NCBI GenBank assembly: GCA_004794785.1
Contig: SJOL01006479.1
Span: 466,284 to 530,283 of the forward strand
Reading direction: 5' to 3'
Length of the DNA: 64,000 nt
Source: Opisthorchis felineus
Lineage: Eukaryota > Platyhelminthes > Trematoda > Opisthorchiida > Opisthorchiidae
Of this stretch, positions 12,040 through 23,466 are shown one piece after another (position 1 is the first letter of the stretch; each line of letters begins with the position of its first letter). The notes beneath the pieces were generated by a model. That model did not search any database and had not been told where the DNA came from. It saw only the letters and a list, made by a program, of their open reading frames with translations. The translations under genes were made by a program, and so were the position numbers.

Positions 12040-14000
12040 AGGGTTAGCCGGAATCCTAAGCTAAGACTATCATTACCCACTGCGGTCTGTTTCGGTACAC
12101 TCCAGAACTGCCTCTTGCCGAAACAGTGCCAGCCATACTTCAACATATCATGCATGCGTTGTTGAAGGATGCCTCCGTTGTTGCCACTTGTGTGGACGGT
12201 CCCACCGTCCTGGTTTCCAAACCCCAGGTACTTGGCCAGAGCATTATTCACGAGCTTCGTCGTGTTCAAGAATAAGACTTTAGAGTGCGCTGAGATAAAT
12301 GCATCATCTTCATGCGTTTGACAAAGTGCCTGGGTTTTCCCGTTGACGAGCGGAGCCACCGACCGGACCCGGAGAGCATTAACGTCATAAAACGAATAGA
12401 AGCACCAGCAGGCCTAACATCCCTCCGATCGCTCCTCGGTCTCGCCCGTCATTACGGTTCATTCCTGTCAGTGTTGCATCACTTTCGAGGCCTGCTGAAC
12501 CAGCCACTTACCAAGAGCCACAAGTGAACATGGTCAGGAGAAAGCCAGTGCACTTTAAACTGTCAAATCTATGATGGGCTCCGAGTTGCTTCTCATCCAA
12601 TAAAACCCTTCAACGAAAACTTTGTGGCATCGGATGTCCCAAACCATGACGCTGATGCGTTTTCCTCGACAGCGGCCAAAAAGCACTCACACGTGTGGTA
12701 AGCTCCCCAACACCAACCAGGTGCAGTTACATTCAGCTAGACGAAGCTTCGATGGTCATATTTGCTGTCAAAAGGTTCCAAATACTCTATGCTTAAGATG
12801 ACCTTACCCATCATGATCCGCCTCTTGCTGTTTTTGACCCAGGAGAGGAGGATATCGGTGTATACCGCCAACCGTCTACGGTGGGAGCTAGTTTGCCTCT
12901 TGGGTTTGAAGTGCAGAGCAAGCACCAGTCCACTATCAGCCCTGGATAGGCCACGGCACTATCGCTTTTCAGGCGGACCAGAACCGGATGACACCGTATT
13001 CGCAGCAAAATCTGTGTAGCAGGAGGTGAACTGCTTGGCGCCAGAAGCAGCGCATCCCCTCCAGTGACTGCTGACATGCTCCTCCATGCTACTGACAAGG
13101 CCCCTGAGCTTCCGGAGGTCACCAGACACCGCCGCAGTCAATAGGAACTTACCTTCTCACAAGGTGAATTGAAATGTTAATTCAACCGGCGTGACGTAAT
13201 GTAGAACCATCTGATGGACTCCCAGAGTGAGTGGCTCTCAAAATTCTGTTCACGATGTGATGAAGCATCTGAGTCACTCGGGAAGACTTACCTTCGGTCG
13301 TGGCGGCGGCCAGCCAGACCTATACCTCATCTTCACGTCGTTTATCCACGTCCAGTTGGTATTCGGTACTTTTTGGTCGTATTCAGGGCTTTTAGACATC
13401 TGGAAATTATTCCACTTAACAGACCTACAACAACCACTACTGGGGCTCAGACAATCATTCAGTCGGTTTGAAACTTCAGATACCATAGTATCAGACAGCG
13501 GCAGTTAGTTCGCAGCATCGGCGTACGCAGAGATTTTTCCGGGGATATGGTGGCACTCACGTCCGTTCACCGCTGTTTCACCCACAGTCGGACGGCCAGG
13601 GGAGTAATCTTCGTTGACATCATGAAATATGCGTCCCAGGAATCCAAGAGGAGAGAGCAATGGAGAAGATATTGCGGTCCCTACTCGCATATTGGGCAGC
13701 TCTGACGGCAAATGACCACTTTCAGAGACACTGCTCATGCGAAAGCTTTGAAATTTGTTTGGCACAGTTTGATCTGGGAAAAAGAAACTGGCCAATCGAG
13801 GCTCACGGAAGCGCAATTCAACCAGCAACACGGCGCTACCACGCGTTGCTTCAGCGAAGACCAGCGAGTGCTGGTTCGTGGCTAAAGTATCAGAACTCAC
13901 TGAATATCAGGAAACATCCTTCGCCGGGGCAGCAAATTTCTGTACGAAATTCAAGTTGCCTCAGTCGGGCGGATCCAACACGCAAACTGAATCCGGTCAT
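12040..14000 (+). mobile_element. Degenerate Ty3/gypsy retrotransposon pol (RT-RNase H-integrase)
   Basis: Fragments appear in the canonical gypsy order. The RT part shows THCGLFRYTPELPLAETVPA (about 12.07 kb) and CLGFPVDERSHRPDPESI (about 12.33 kb), followed by LRSLLGLARHYGSFL. The RNase H region shows FVASDVPNHDADAF (about 12.63 kb) and RRISVYTANRLRW (about 12.85 kb). The integrase and C-terminal part shows LEIIPLNRPTTTTT (about 13.4 kb), SDTIVSDSGS (about 13.48 kb) and EAQFNQQHGATTR (about 13.81 kb). The RT catalytic box and the integrase zinc finger were not found. Several stops and frameshifts make it non-functional, and no LTRs were identified. Long minus-strand frames here are antisense shadows. 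Confidence 0.75.
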
Positions 14001-17000
14001 CAGATGCGCAGACCCTGCCCCTCGAGCAAAGCGGCCTCGGCCTAGATGTGCTTTAAAACAACTTTCCTCTCGTGGGTACCGCGAAAACTCCATGAAGTGT
14101 TTCATCGTCAGCCAAGTTTAAGTACGCATCATCACAGCCGCGCTGGATGACAGAATCCACAAACCAGTGAGGTCACTGGAAGAAAAAATTCGGCCCCGAA
14201 GTTGTGTCAAAAAGTTCTTACCGAATCCTACGAAAAGACTACCTTTCCGCCCGCGATGGGCACTGCAACGGCCAGTTAGCCTAAGTCGCAGGTGACTGGC
14301 CAGAAGATTGGGCCGGCTTGCGGTCTAGCTTTAGAGCGGATTCCGACTGATTAAAATCGCGTTTTGGTATTCACTGAATGGTGGTTGAGAGTGGAGCATT
14401 CAGAAGGCATCCGAAATACTAGAATGTTGTCCTTGCTTATATTTCAAATACGGAATGTTTTACACTAGTCTTTTATTCGTTTTTGGGGCTATTAAATCTC
14501 TTTGTACACCTTTAACTGTTCTCCTGAAAACGCTAGCCTGGGAGGATCAGACCTCAGCTGTTACACATAGTACTCTGTTCGGCTGTAGCAACTTTCATTT
14601 CACGTAGTTCTGTCATGCCCTCTCCCCAAAGACCTTTTGCCAACAATCACCATGGGTACAAAGCAACGCTTTTTTGGGCGGTTAGTGGTTGTGTATACGT
14701 AACAAATACCCTAACGACCTCAAACTACTGCCACAATTATACTGATTTGTTACTGTAAACTCACTCGTGCACTACCTCTTTGCTGTCTTGAGCCAGCCGG
14801 CCACTTTTTGCTTTTCTACGATAACACAGGTGAGCAAATATTTGAAGATGCCCAAAGTCCTTGGATAGGAGGGACAAAATCTCACAGCCATGGAGTAAGA
14901 CCGCGCTCATGCTTGCCCTGTATAAACGGCCCTATAGTCCGAAAAATTGATTTTGACGCCTTAAATGAGGCAACCTGGCGAAAACTGCCAGTGCCTTCGT
15001 TATCCACACACTAACATCACCCATTATAGTAAGATTACGGCTTACTCAGCGGTCAGTGTATGTGGACGGGTCGACAAGCACAAGCTCCCAACTCTAAAGT
15101 CTGAGAGAAGCATAACATCTTGACAGGTTTGTGATTCGAAGCTGCCAAGCTCGCGCTGAAATCTAGACTACCCCGGATATTCTGTTTGAAGTATTTTGTA
15201 CGGACAAATAATCGTCACATTGAAAGATGATGCACTTGTAGCCCAAGTCTATTAATCTCTCTCCAGACGTGACTTCGACACCAAGATTCATGGTTCCCTA
15301 TTTTTCGCACTCCAGTTCGATGACAAAGTGGAACACAAAAGAAGAGAAGACGATCCTTGTGGAAGCTTCCTTAATGTTGCTTTTGCATCTTAACCGGCTC
15401 TTGGTACGAAAATACCACCAATGAAGGATGTTTACAAAATTCAAGGTTATGGCCTTCTGGAAATGAAGAACTTTGGAAAAACTAATCTATTCACCAAACC
15501 AGTCTTTTTAAGGTTGGGGAATACTGAGATTTTTGGTTTTCGTACATGTGGCACCACTTGAGCACTTGATGTAATAGCGAGATATGGTCAACGCACCGTC
15601 TGCTAGACCGAAATCCTGCTTGATGGTTCCGTATTTGGGTCTCATATATCTAAGATAGGTTTCCCATATGCAATGCAAGGTAAGTTAACAGCCTTGTCAC
15701 AACAGGTGCGATACTTGCCTCCTGTATTTGAACCGTCGGTCGGGGAGCCATTTGTAAACACCCACAGACTGATCCCGTTTCTCCAAAAAAACGTTTTTGT
15801 TCTCATAAGCGTAAGCAACCCAACCAAAGCGGAACACGAGATTCCCCTTCATTTTTGAACAAAACCAGAAGAAGCCCAACTGGCCGAGCAGCCGTACGGA
15901 GCTTTAAGGGGGAAAACCCTGTCACTGCTTCAGAAACTGAAAGGCAAACGGAACTTATAGGTACCGAAGCTTCATGAATTTCAACTAAGTCTCTCATTTC
16001 TTGGGTCCTATTATTCAGCAGATATCAACGACGAAATATGATTCAGTATGAACCGTTTCTTGAGAATGACGTCGTTTAAGCACTTCTTCAAGAGTTAAGC
16101 AGTGAAACCGGTTCTCCGTCAGTCACGCTGACCTCCTGGTGATAATGTGATAAATTAACAAATCTATTCTGTTCATTCAGGGGTGTCAGTAGCGCAGTGA
16201 ACACTACGCGCTAGGAAAGCCGTAAACTTTCCTGCCAGGACGTACGTACTCACCAAAAAATCTAATAAAATTAAACTATTCATTTCGCTCCAGCTAAACC
16301 CTTCACCTTTCCAAGTTAAGATGGATGGACGTCTGTTAATCATGCACGTGAGTTAGGCTCGTTTAGATGTCTTCATGAGTGGTTTAAGTTGCATCTCACA
16401 ACGTTGCATCTCACCCAACGTGGAACCCGAGCAGCATTTTAGTAGCTCACGTGAGCTAAGTTTGCTTGGCTATATGGCCTGCTCCCTTAGGCATTCTAAA
16501 CCGACGGATTGAGGTTTTTCTTTGATTTACGTTGAGAGTTTATTGGTTTGCGTTATACTTATCAGCTCAAGATATAAATCTGTAGCATGAAACCATGCGA
16601 AAGCCCCCTCCCCGGTGCAGACTATTGTGGTCTTTAGTTTCACCGTGGAAGTACTTGAATTCACATCAGACGCTAGAGGTACAAACACGCGACAGAAATA
16701 CATGAAAGCCCACCAACTAGAGGCACATGAATCTCAAAGTCCTCGTTCAGGCTTGCATTCCCGCTGCTACTACCCCAGTAGGGCTATAATAGGAAAATGA
16801 TTTGCGCTTTCATAGACAACTGTATAAACCCTAATTCTATATCGATAGGTTTCATATGAAGCGACAGGGGACTCCAGATTTTCGGTCTCAAAGTTATCAG
16901 CAATTCATCAATTTTTCTAAAACGACTGGATTGATAAATATTTCCGCACCTGACTGCTAGAACCCCAAATATAGCTTCAACATTCTTTGCGTCTCGAATA

Positions 17001-17240
17001 AATTTCTTCCTGGTCAAGGCATATATCCCCCCTCTGGAAACATGGAACATCTATTTTCCCATAAATAAATCACGAAACGATTTTTCGAAAATGGCTCGAT
17101 TATTATGTAAATTGATGAGTTGGTAGTTCTCATCAACACAGAGCATTGCATTGTATTCTGGTTGGCTGATTACCTCAGTGCATCAGGCACAGGCGTGGTC
17201 CACGGAGCGGATTCTTGACTGTTTATCTGACACGACTTAC
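14001..17240. other. Intergenic, nothing recognised
   Basis: No supported coding exon or repeat was identified in about 3.2 kb. Confidence 0.45.
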
Positions 17241-17244
17241 GAGA

Positions 17245-17310
17245 TTACTGAAAACGTTTGGACAGCGCACTGCCGGTTTTTGGGACTCATCGGGTAGTCA
17301 TTAGCACAAT
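17245..17310 (-). repeat. Decayed fragment of the hammerhead repeat
   Basis: The segment shares 'ttactgaaaacgt', 'ggacagc', 'ccggttttt', 'ggactcatcgggta' with the hammerhead region of the family (compare 29325-29395). The stem II/GAAA part is deleted and the core is mutated, so no ribozyme remains. Confidence 0.45.
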
Positions 17311-18059
17311 CCGAAATTCCCTATCAATATCATTTTCTAATTCGGCACCAAACTCTACGTAAGGGAATTATATACTTAACTGCAAATTTACTTTTTTCAA
17401 CAGGAAACTCAGCTGAAAACAAAACTTAGTCTCTCGTTGTAATGAGCTTCCACTAAATATACCAAACAAAGTCCGTCTCCCTTTTCCTCAGTATAATATT
17501 TAATATATAGAAGAGTACAGTCTGACACAGCAACAAGTTAGTTCGTAAATCATTGTACAAATTCGTCTAAAAAAATTAAGTGTTCAAGTAAGAAACGTGG
17601 TTGTTAGAAACTTTTGGACTACGCCCACTTGGTTACACTCAAGAAGGACGAACGCGGCAATAATGGTGTTGTGTAAACAAAAAATGCTTTGATATCTTAA
17701 ACTGCATCTCGTTGAGAGTGTGAGGTTGCCTTTCCCTAGAACATTCGTTTGAAGATAATTGCAAATGACGGGTCGTGCCAACATTACAATGAGTCTGCCA
17801 TCAACACTACCTGGGTTTGCTAGACGGTGTTTTCATACCGGAAACAGCCAATCAGATCAGACACTGTCTTGCTAAATGAGATTGTCATGATTCATAAACA
17901 CGAAAATGCAATATCCATAATCCATTGATCTATGCTCGTTCTATGCTTGAACAACTCGTTTAAAGACAAGCAACTCAACTATCAACAATACCACATCAAA
18001 TGTATTGATAAGGATCACACAATTAGAACAAAAAATGTATTCATTTTATGTGAAAGTTT
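17311..18059. other. Intergenic, nothing recognised
   Basis: AT-rich sequence without a supported feature. Confidence 0.45.
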
Positions 18060-18240
18060 TGTTCTGTAAGTGGAACCAATCTATGCTGAAAAGCCAAGAA
18101 GCATTGCACAGCTGTCTCATTAACGAGCACTAGGATTGCGCTTCTCACGAAACTCTAGGCGGGTTTTGAGCCCGCGACATCCCGGCCAGTAGTTTTAAAC
18201 ACATAACCGTTCGAGCTCATACGACTAAACTGCAGTGTGA
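18060..18240 (-). mobile_element. tRNA-derived SINE with body shared with 2.0-2.4 kb
   Basis: On the minus strand a degenerate A box (TAGCTCGAACGG-like start near plus 18213) and a B-box-like GGGCTCAAAACCCG (plus about 18157-18170) precede a body matching 2015-2130, including 'gaaaagcc' and 'acagctgt'. This links the 2-kb inverted repeat to a SINE family. The copy is diverged. Confidence 0.55.
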
Positions 18241-20604
18241 TCAGTTCTCACTGAAACTATAGCGTCACTCATTCTTCAACCATGAGATCTACATCACCTG
18301 GTGACATGTATTGACTGGCTCCGCCAGTGGCGACATCTCCTATGGAAGTTTCACTCGTCGGCTGAAATTTATTATTCCTCTGGGCCACTTACAGATTGTT
18401 GGTAGGATAGGCTTCACTTACAGGACGAAATCTCCTTTAATGACTCCCAGATCTCCTCACAATACCAATAATAATTACTTTGTTTAGTTTCACAAAATGA
18501 AACTTGTTCTTTTGGCGTAAAGCAGATTTAGCATAGCAGTATCGTAGTGTCTCCCTTGGTGCGGTTCACTGTGCTAAACTCATATCGATTAAGTTAACCG
18601 ATTCAACAGCTCCGTAAACCAATTATAAGTTTCCTAGCCTCATGATCATGTACATTTTACGAGCATTCCAAATTAACCGACTCCAAGGAAATACGTGCCA
18701 TCTTAAGTCAGTCATCCGCACGACCAAGTCCACTCCCATCCAGTGCTATTTTCTCGCTTCCTATCGTGTCTGATTGGATAAGAATGTGACTACTGTCTCT
18801 GTTCAGTGTGTATAAACGACATTCCCTGCTTTCTGTAGGATAACATTCGTTGCTGCTGCCTAGTTAGCATTACTTATGAGTAATTTAATGAGGTTGTTGG
18901 TGCTATTCAAGCTGGGACGCATAAGAATCACAGAAGGTGTGACTTTGTCGCCACGGTGTAAGCCCCGTTAAAATGAAACCTGCCGACGAGACGAAGCTAA
19001 TTTCAGTAAGGTACGACGAATGCACGTGGCTTTCAGACAATTGAGAAGCGAGGACTTTAGTTCCGTGTGAACTATTTACGTTCAGTTTGGTCGCCAGCAA
19101 ATGAGGGGAATAACATTTGGAGAACGGTCACTGAAAGAACTGCACGACAGTGGTAAGAAGCACTGAAACAAATCCAGGGACCACCGAGTCTTTTTTCTGG
19201 ATACTTTGTGCATTAAATGGTTGCTTAAAGCGAATCATTTCAGACCGTTCACCATCAATCGATTTGATACTACCTAAACAAAATTCCATTTTGTAATCAG
19301 GCTGTTTACCGAACAGCAAGAAGAATGGAAGTTTTGATTGTATAACTCTACTGAGGGCTGTATAAAAGCCCATCAAATTCTCACTTCAAGGACACTTCTC
19401 AGAAGTTAAAGAGTAAAGCTGTGCAAAAAACATCTCAGAAATTAAATGCACAAGTCTTTCTGGAGACCTTTCCAATCATAATTCAACTGGAATTCTTCAA
19501 ATGACAAAAAGTGTGCAGGAGGTACACTTGTGAAAAAATAATGGCAAATTAATACTTAAACAAAATGGTGCTTCACTACCGCTGAGTTGTTTATTGGAAA
19601 ACTAGGGAAACAACTTCTGCTCGGAGAATAGTGGAAATATAGTGATCCAGTCAACAGAAACTGTATAAACTACCCTATGCATTTCTTAACACACCGTGAA
19701 GCAATTCCCTATCTCCAAGGGGCCTATTCCATCGTCTTACAGTGTGCTTCATTTGTTCCCCGAGCACTGGTTTTGTCCTAAAACGTGTGATTATTTATGT
19801 GATTATTATTTATTTATTATTCATTATTTATCATTATTATTTCTTTTTATGTGATTATTTATGACAAAGCACAGTTCCAAAGGCCAATATGGCAAAGCTG
19901 AACAAAGTCGGTCACCAAGGGAGCCAGTGCATTGCAGATGTCTAAGCGGTTCAAAATCTGGTCACTGTGGCTCGAAACTACTTCAAACCAATTTTCAAGT
20001 GATATTGTTCAGGTGACCCTCGGGCTGAAATGGCCAACATCCGGCCGAACGTTTTTTGAGACGTTTCTTCAGTCCTGTTTTGATAGTATTGTTTAACGTA
20101 CATACGTTGACTGGAGAATCTTCACTTGATGCCTCAAGTGGTTCTCAGGCCGGGATACTTGTAATCGGTAGTTTGGGTCGAGATGAGCTTCGTGCGCAAT
20201 TCCTGTTAATTGATGCAGGGCCGAAAGCCATTTAGGGTCTTATACCAAGCAGATGTGATGATTTTACTTTCAAGATGTAGTACGCGAAACTATTCAGATC
20301 CACCGGAAGCCGATGCCAGTGGCCGTGGGTGGCTGTACTGTGACTGCACCGTGTTGTTCTGGGTATATGTAATTGTTCAATACCCAGTTATGTCAAGATC
20401 AATTTCGGAGTGGACTGAACGGCATGTTAGGGATGCTCTGGAAAATTAGGTCGAGTAGAGAACGACAACTAACCTTGACGTTCCTGATGCTGCCTGGGGG
20501 TTCCGGGCCAAACTCCTCTCAGATCTTGTCAGAAAGATTGATATTCGTTGTGGTGTATAATATAGAAAGTTAAAACACAGCGTAGAGGAAAAAGGTGCTG
20601 TAAT
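18241..20604. other. Intergenic; AT-rich low-complexity patch
   Basis: No genes recognised. An (ATT)n-like low-complexity stretch lies at about 19788-19865. Confidence 0.5.
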
Positions 20605-21500
20605 ACGAATTTTCGGTTGCCGTGGGCAACATGTCTCAAGGATATCTACAGTCAGTCGAATATGAGTCAAGTGCGGCTTTACTCGGGTCCATCATGTCTT
20701 CTGATTGGTATGCTCCAGGGGTTAGTTGGCACTCAGATGTGATCAGCGTGTTTGGGCTTGTTAGCTTTGTATGTGTATATGTGTGACCGTGTGTGTACTT
20801 TGAGTGGGGAGTGCCTCCGTTTGTGGTTGTGCTGGCTGTGATGTGTCGTTGTTAAGATTTCTGCTTGACATCAGGCCATTTCGCCTACTAGGGTGTGCAC
20901 TGAGCTCGAGCCAGATAGACGGGATGCTGGCTCCATCGATACGGTTGACGCAGTTCGGTTGTGTTGATCCCTAGCGCACCCCCTTTGCACGTATGTCTTG
21001 AATCCTGACTGGAGTATACGTGTGCCCTCGATGTTGATCTAATGGTTTAACTCAAATTCATGAAGTGCGATGGTCGAAAACGTCCATATCACTTGTGCTC
21101 CGTGATTCGCGCGTGGAGCTGCCTGGTTGCCTGGCCTATGTGTTAGGCTGGACATTATGCAGAAGGAATTTGGCAGACGCAGTTTGTATGGCTTGGACTC
21201 AATGAACACCTTAGTAGGCATATTGGCCAGAGCTCAAGCAGGGATCCCAACAATGACGAATCACAGCCAACATAACCACAGACCGAAGAACACCCAAGTC
21301 AAAGTACACACAATAACGCGTACACGCACACAAAACCAACATGCAGCCACACACGCTGCTCGCATCTGACTGCCAGCTGACCTCCGGAACACACCAATCA
21401 GAGACCTGATAGTGGGCCAAAGCGCTACACTTGACTCGCATTCAGTTGTGTAGAAATCATTGAAAAACGTAGACTACGGCAACCGAACCGTCGGATCATA
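20605..21500. repeat. Large imperfect inverted repeat
   Basis: The arms at about 20605-20920 and about 21180-21500 align as reverse complements over roughly 300 bases. Shared blocks include ttcggttgccgt, gagtcaagtg, ctgattgg, gtgtgtactttga, ttggctgtga-like and cctacta, in the same order. The spacer is about 260 bp. Arms of this length suggest two inverted copies of a dispersed element or a foldback transposon. No transposase frame is present. Confidence 0.65.
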
Positions 21501-21832
21501 ACATCTAGTTCCATTAGGCTGTACTGACTTTATACGTTCCATATGATGCTGCCCGATTCGAGACAAAAGAATACCGATGAGCTGACTGTTAGTTCTCCTA
21601 AGGGAGAGAGAACAAACAGGGTGGGTTGAATTTTCTCTTACTGTGCGTTGTACTACAAATACCAGGTCATAGCAGCTTTCGTACTGCTAAACTTTAAGAT
21701 AAAATTAATGCGATTCGGAAAAAAAAGTAGCCTTCCAGAGGATCCTAACCTCCGAGTGGGTAGGCACACTTATACCGGGTTTCCTTATGTATTGCCTTTT
21801 AGACTGTATCGCAGGCAGTACTTATTCAAACC
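21501..21832. other. TRAF-like gene 3' flank
   Basis: This is the region immediately downstream of the minus-strand TRAF-like stop codon. An AATAAG (minus strand, plus about 21823-21828) could serve as a weak poly(A) signal. Nothing else was seen. Confidence 0.35.
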
Positions 21833-23128
21833 TTAGAGTAGTCTGATAGCAATGTACATCCGGTCGTTTCTCACGTAATCTGTAGTCTTACCACCACAGT
21901 CACACAACATTGATCTTGGAACAAAGTCATGAAATCCCCAGGCTGACACCTCCGTTGTTTTGGTCCCCTGAACTTCTGCTTCCCTCGCTTCTAGGGGTCG
22001 CTCCCAGACTCCTTTCTCATCTTCATCTTCAGGAAATGGTTTTAATGTTCTTGTGATATTTCGTCCCGAAACTGACTGATCAATCAGAACAAACTGCATG
22101 TGATCTCGGAAAGGCCACACAAGCTGCTCATCAAACTCTCCAGCTACCAGCTGCACAAAAATACCAACAAATCGTTTGGTGAATTCCAATTTTGTTCGAA
22201 ATCTGTATCCAGGTGTTCCTAGATAGAAGGAGTCGCTCCAATAACTACATCCTTCTGCTTCTACCACCGGATAATCAGGAATCGTCCATATATAAAGCGT
22301 ACACTTTGAAGCAACTTGTTCTCTAGCTGCTGTGCCCTTATTGTTTACGTCAGGTTCATCAGAACAGTGTTGTCGGAAGTCTAACATGCTGAAGTTTAAA
22401 GCATTTGTTTTGACGCATTCGTCCATTTTGTTCGAAGAACAAGGATCTAGCGATCGGAATTTCCGACTGTTTGTTTCAACGCGATCATCTGATGTGCACG
22501 TGTTGAAAGAAGGGTCCACTGATATGTGCACCGGGCGCGAGGAGCTAAGTGTGGGCGCTTTCACTTTTTCATAGCGTGAACTAATAGGCTCAGCACTCAG
22601 CCGGAATGCTGGTTGTTGTGAAAGCTGATTGGTCGTATTGGCACCTGGTGACAAGTATTTGTCTGCGGTACCCAGGAGATGAATACACTGTCCGCATTGT
22701 TGGACGCCTTTGGCACAGTGAACGGACGTGATTTCTTTCGCCACTGTACACAAGTGTTTTGTCAAACAACATGTGCAAAAGTTGGAGATTAACTCAAGCA
22801 GTCTGCTAATACACCCACACCTGTAGTCATCTGCGGCATAATGGTTGGTTGCCAGATCCAGAAAACAAACCGGGGTTTGTCCAGTTTTACTGGGTAGACT
22901 TGAATCCTGCGGTGAACAGTACTTGTACTTTTCGCCCCATACGGGCTGTTTAAGCAGTGTGTGGAGTTTAACTAAATCATTGCATAGATCGAGTTGCTTT
23001 TGAGTCATTCTCCGAAGCATTTCATTCTCAACCTTGATTTCACTGAGCTTCTCACATAGACATTCTTTGAACGCCTTTCTCTCTTCCCCATTGCTAGTTG
23101 TTTGTGGAAGTTCATAGGCCGACTCCAT
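21833..23128 (-). CDS. TRAF: TRAF-like adaptor with C-terminal MATH domain, intronless
   Basis: An uninterrupted 431-codon frame. The ATG at 23126-23128 is preceded two codons upstream by an in-frame TAA, which fixes the start and argues against an upstream coding exon. Residues about 20-60 look helical/coiled-coil. Residues 104-148 are Cys-rich (C104, C106, C118, C120, C121, C127, C138, C145, C148) and could bind zinc. Residues about 277-431 match a TRAF-C/MATH domain: LYIWTIPDY, GYRFRTKLEF, VAGEFDEQLVWPFRDHMQF, FVLIDQS and final YVRNDRMYIAIRL. TRAF proteins are trimeric adaptors that recruit signalling partners to receptors of the TNF/IL-1 families. No RING finger is present, as in TRAF1-like members, so ubiquitin ligase activity is not expected. 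The lack of introns suggests a retrocopy origin or a lineage-specific gene; the long clean frame suggests it is functional. Confidence 0.85.
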   Translation of the reverse strand: MESAYELPQTTSNGEERKAFKECLCEKLSEIKVENEMLRRMTQKQLDLCNDLVKLHTLLKQPVWGEKYKYCSPQDSSLPSKTGQTPVCFLDLATNHYAADDYRCGCISRLLELISNFCTCCLTKHLCTVAKEITSVHCAKGVQQCGQCIHLLGTADKYLSPGANTTNQLSQQPAFRLSAEPISSRYEKVKAPTLSSSRPVHISVDPSFNTCTSDDRVETNSRKFRSLDPCSSNKMDECVKTNALNFSMLDFRQHCSDEPDVNNKGTAAREQVASKCTLYIWTIPDYPVVEAEGCSYWSDSFYLGTPGYRFRTKLEFTKRFVGIFVQLVAGEFDEQLVWPFRDHMQFVLIDQSVSGRNITRTLKPFPEDEDEKGVWERPLEAREAEVQGTKTTEVSAWGFHDFVPRSMLCDCGGKTTDYVRNDRMYIAIRLL

Positions 23129-23393
23129 AGGTTACATTGTTTTCTGGTATAGATGGACATATTACGGCGTGGGGCAGCATGTAACTTAAATTCAGGACAC
23201 GTGATAATGTCGAAGCTTGTTAGTCAATTAGACCACATGATCACATGACCGACGCTTGAAAACTTTCAGTTGTTCAAAATTTATTCGGATCAGATTATGA
23301 AAGACTGCCAACTCCAAAAAGATTTGCAAAGAAATTTATCAATGAATTAGCGGTCCCTCATACCGAAACAGCAGATAATGGCGCCAATTTAAG
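23129..23393. promoter_or_regulatory. Short upstream region of the TRAF-like gene
   Basis: About 265 bp separate the TRAF start from a candidate divergent first exon. No TATA box is confidently identified. If the candidate exon is real, this would be a bidirectional promoter. Confidence 0.25.
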
Positions 23394-23466
23394 ATGTCAT
23401 TTTCAAAGAACGAATTGCCGAATGGTTTACCAGGGACTAATATGGAGAATGGAACGGCACCCACAG
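23394..23466 (+). CDS. Candidate first coding exon (divergent from TRAF)
   Basis: ATG at 23394 opens a 24-codon frame starting MSFSKNELPNGLPG and ending at a strong donor (cccacag|gtgagg) in phase 1. No downstream exon was identified and no family is recognised. It could be a chance frame. Confidence 0.25.

Noticed and set aside
11886..12359. 157-codon minus frame, and a 131-codon minus frame at 13505-13900
   Set aside because: Both are antisense to the Ty3/gypsy pol remnant, which explains the open frames better.
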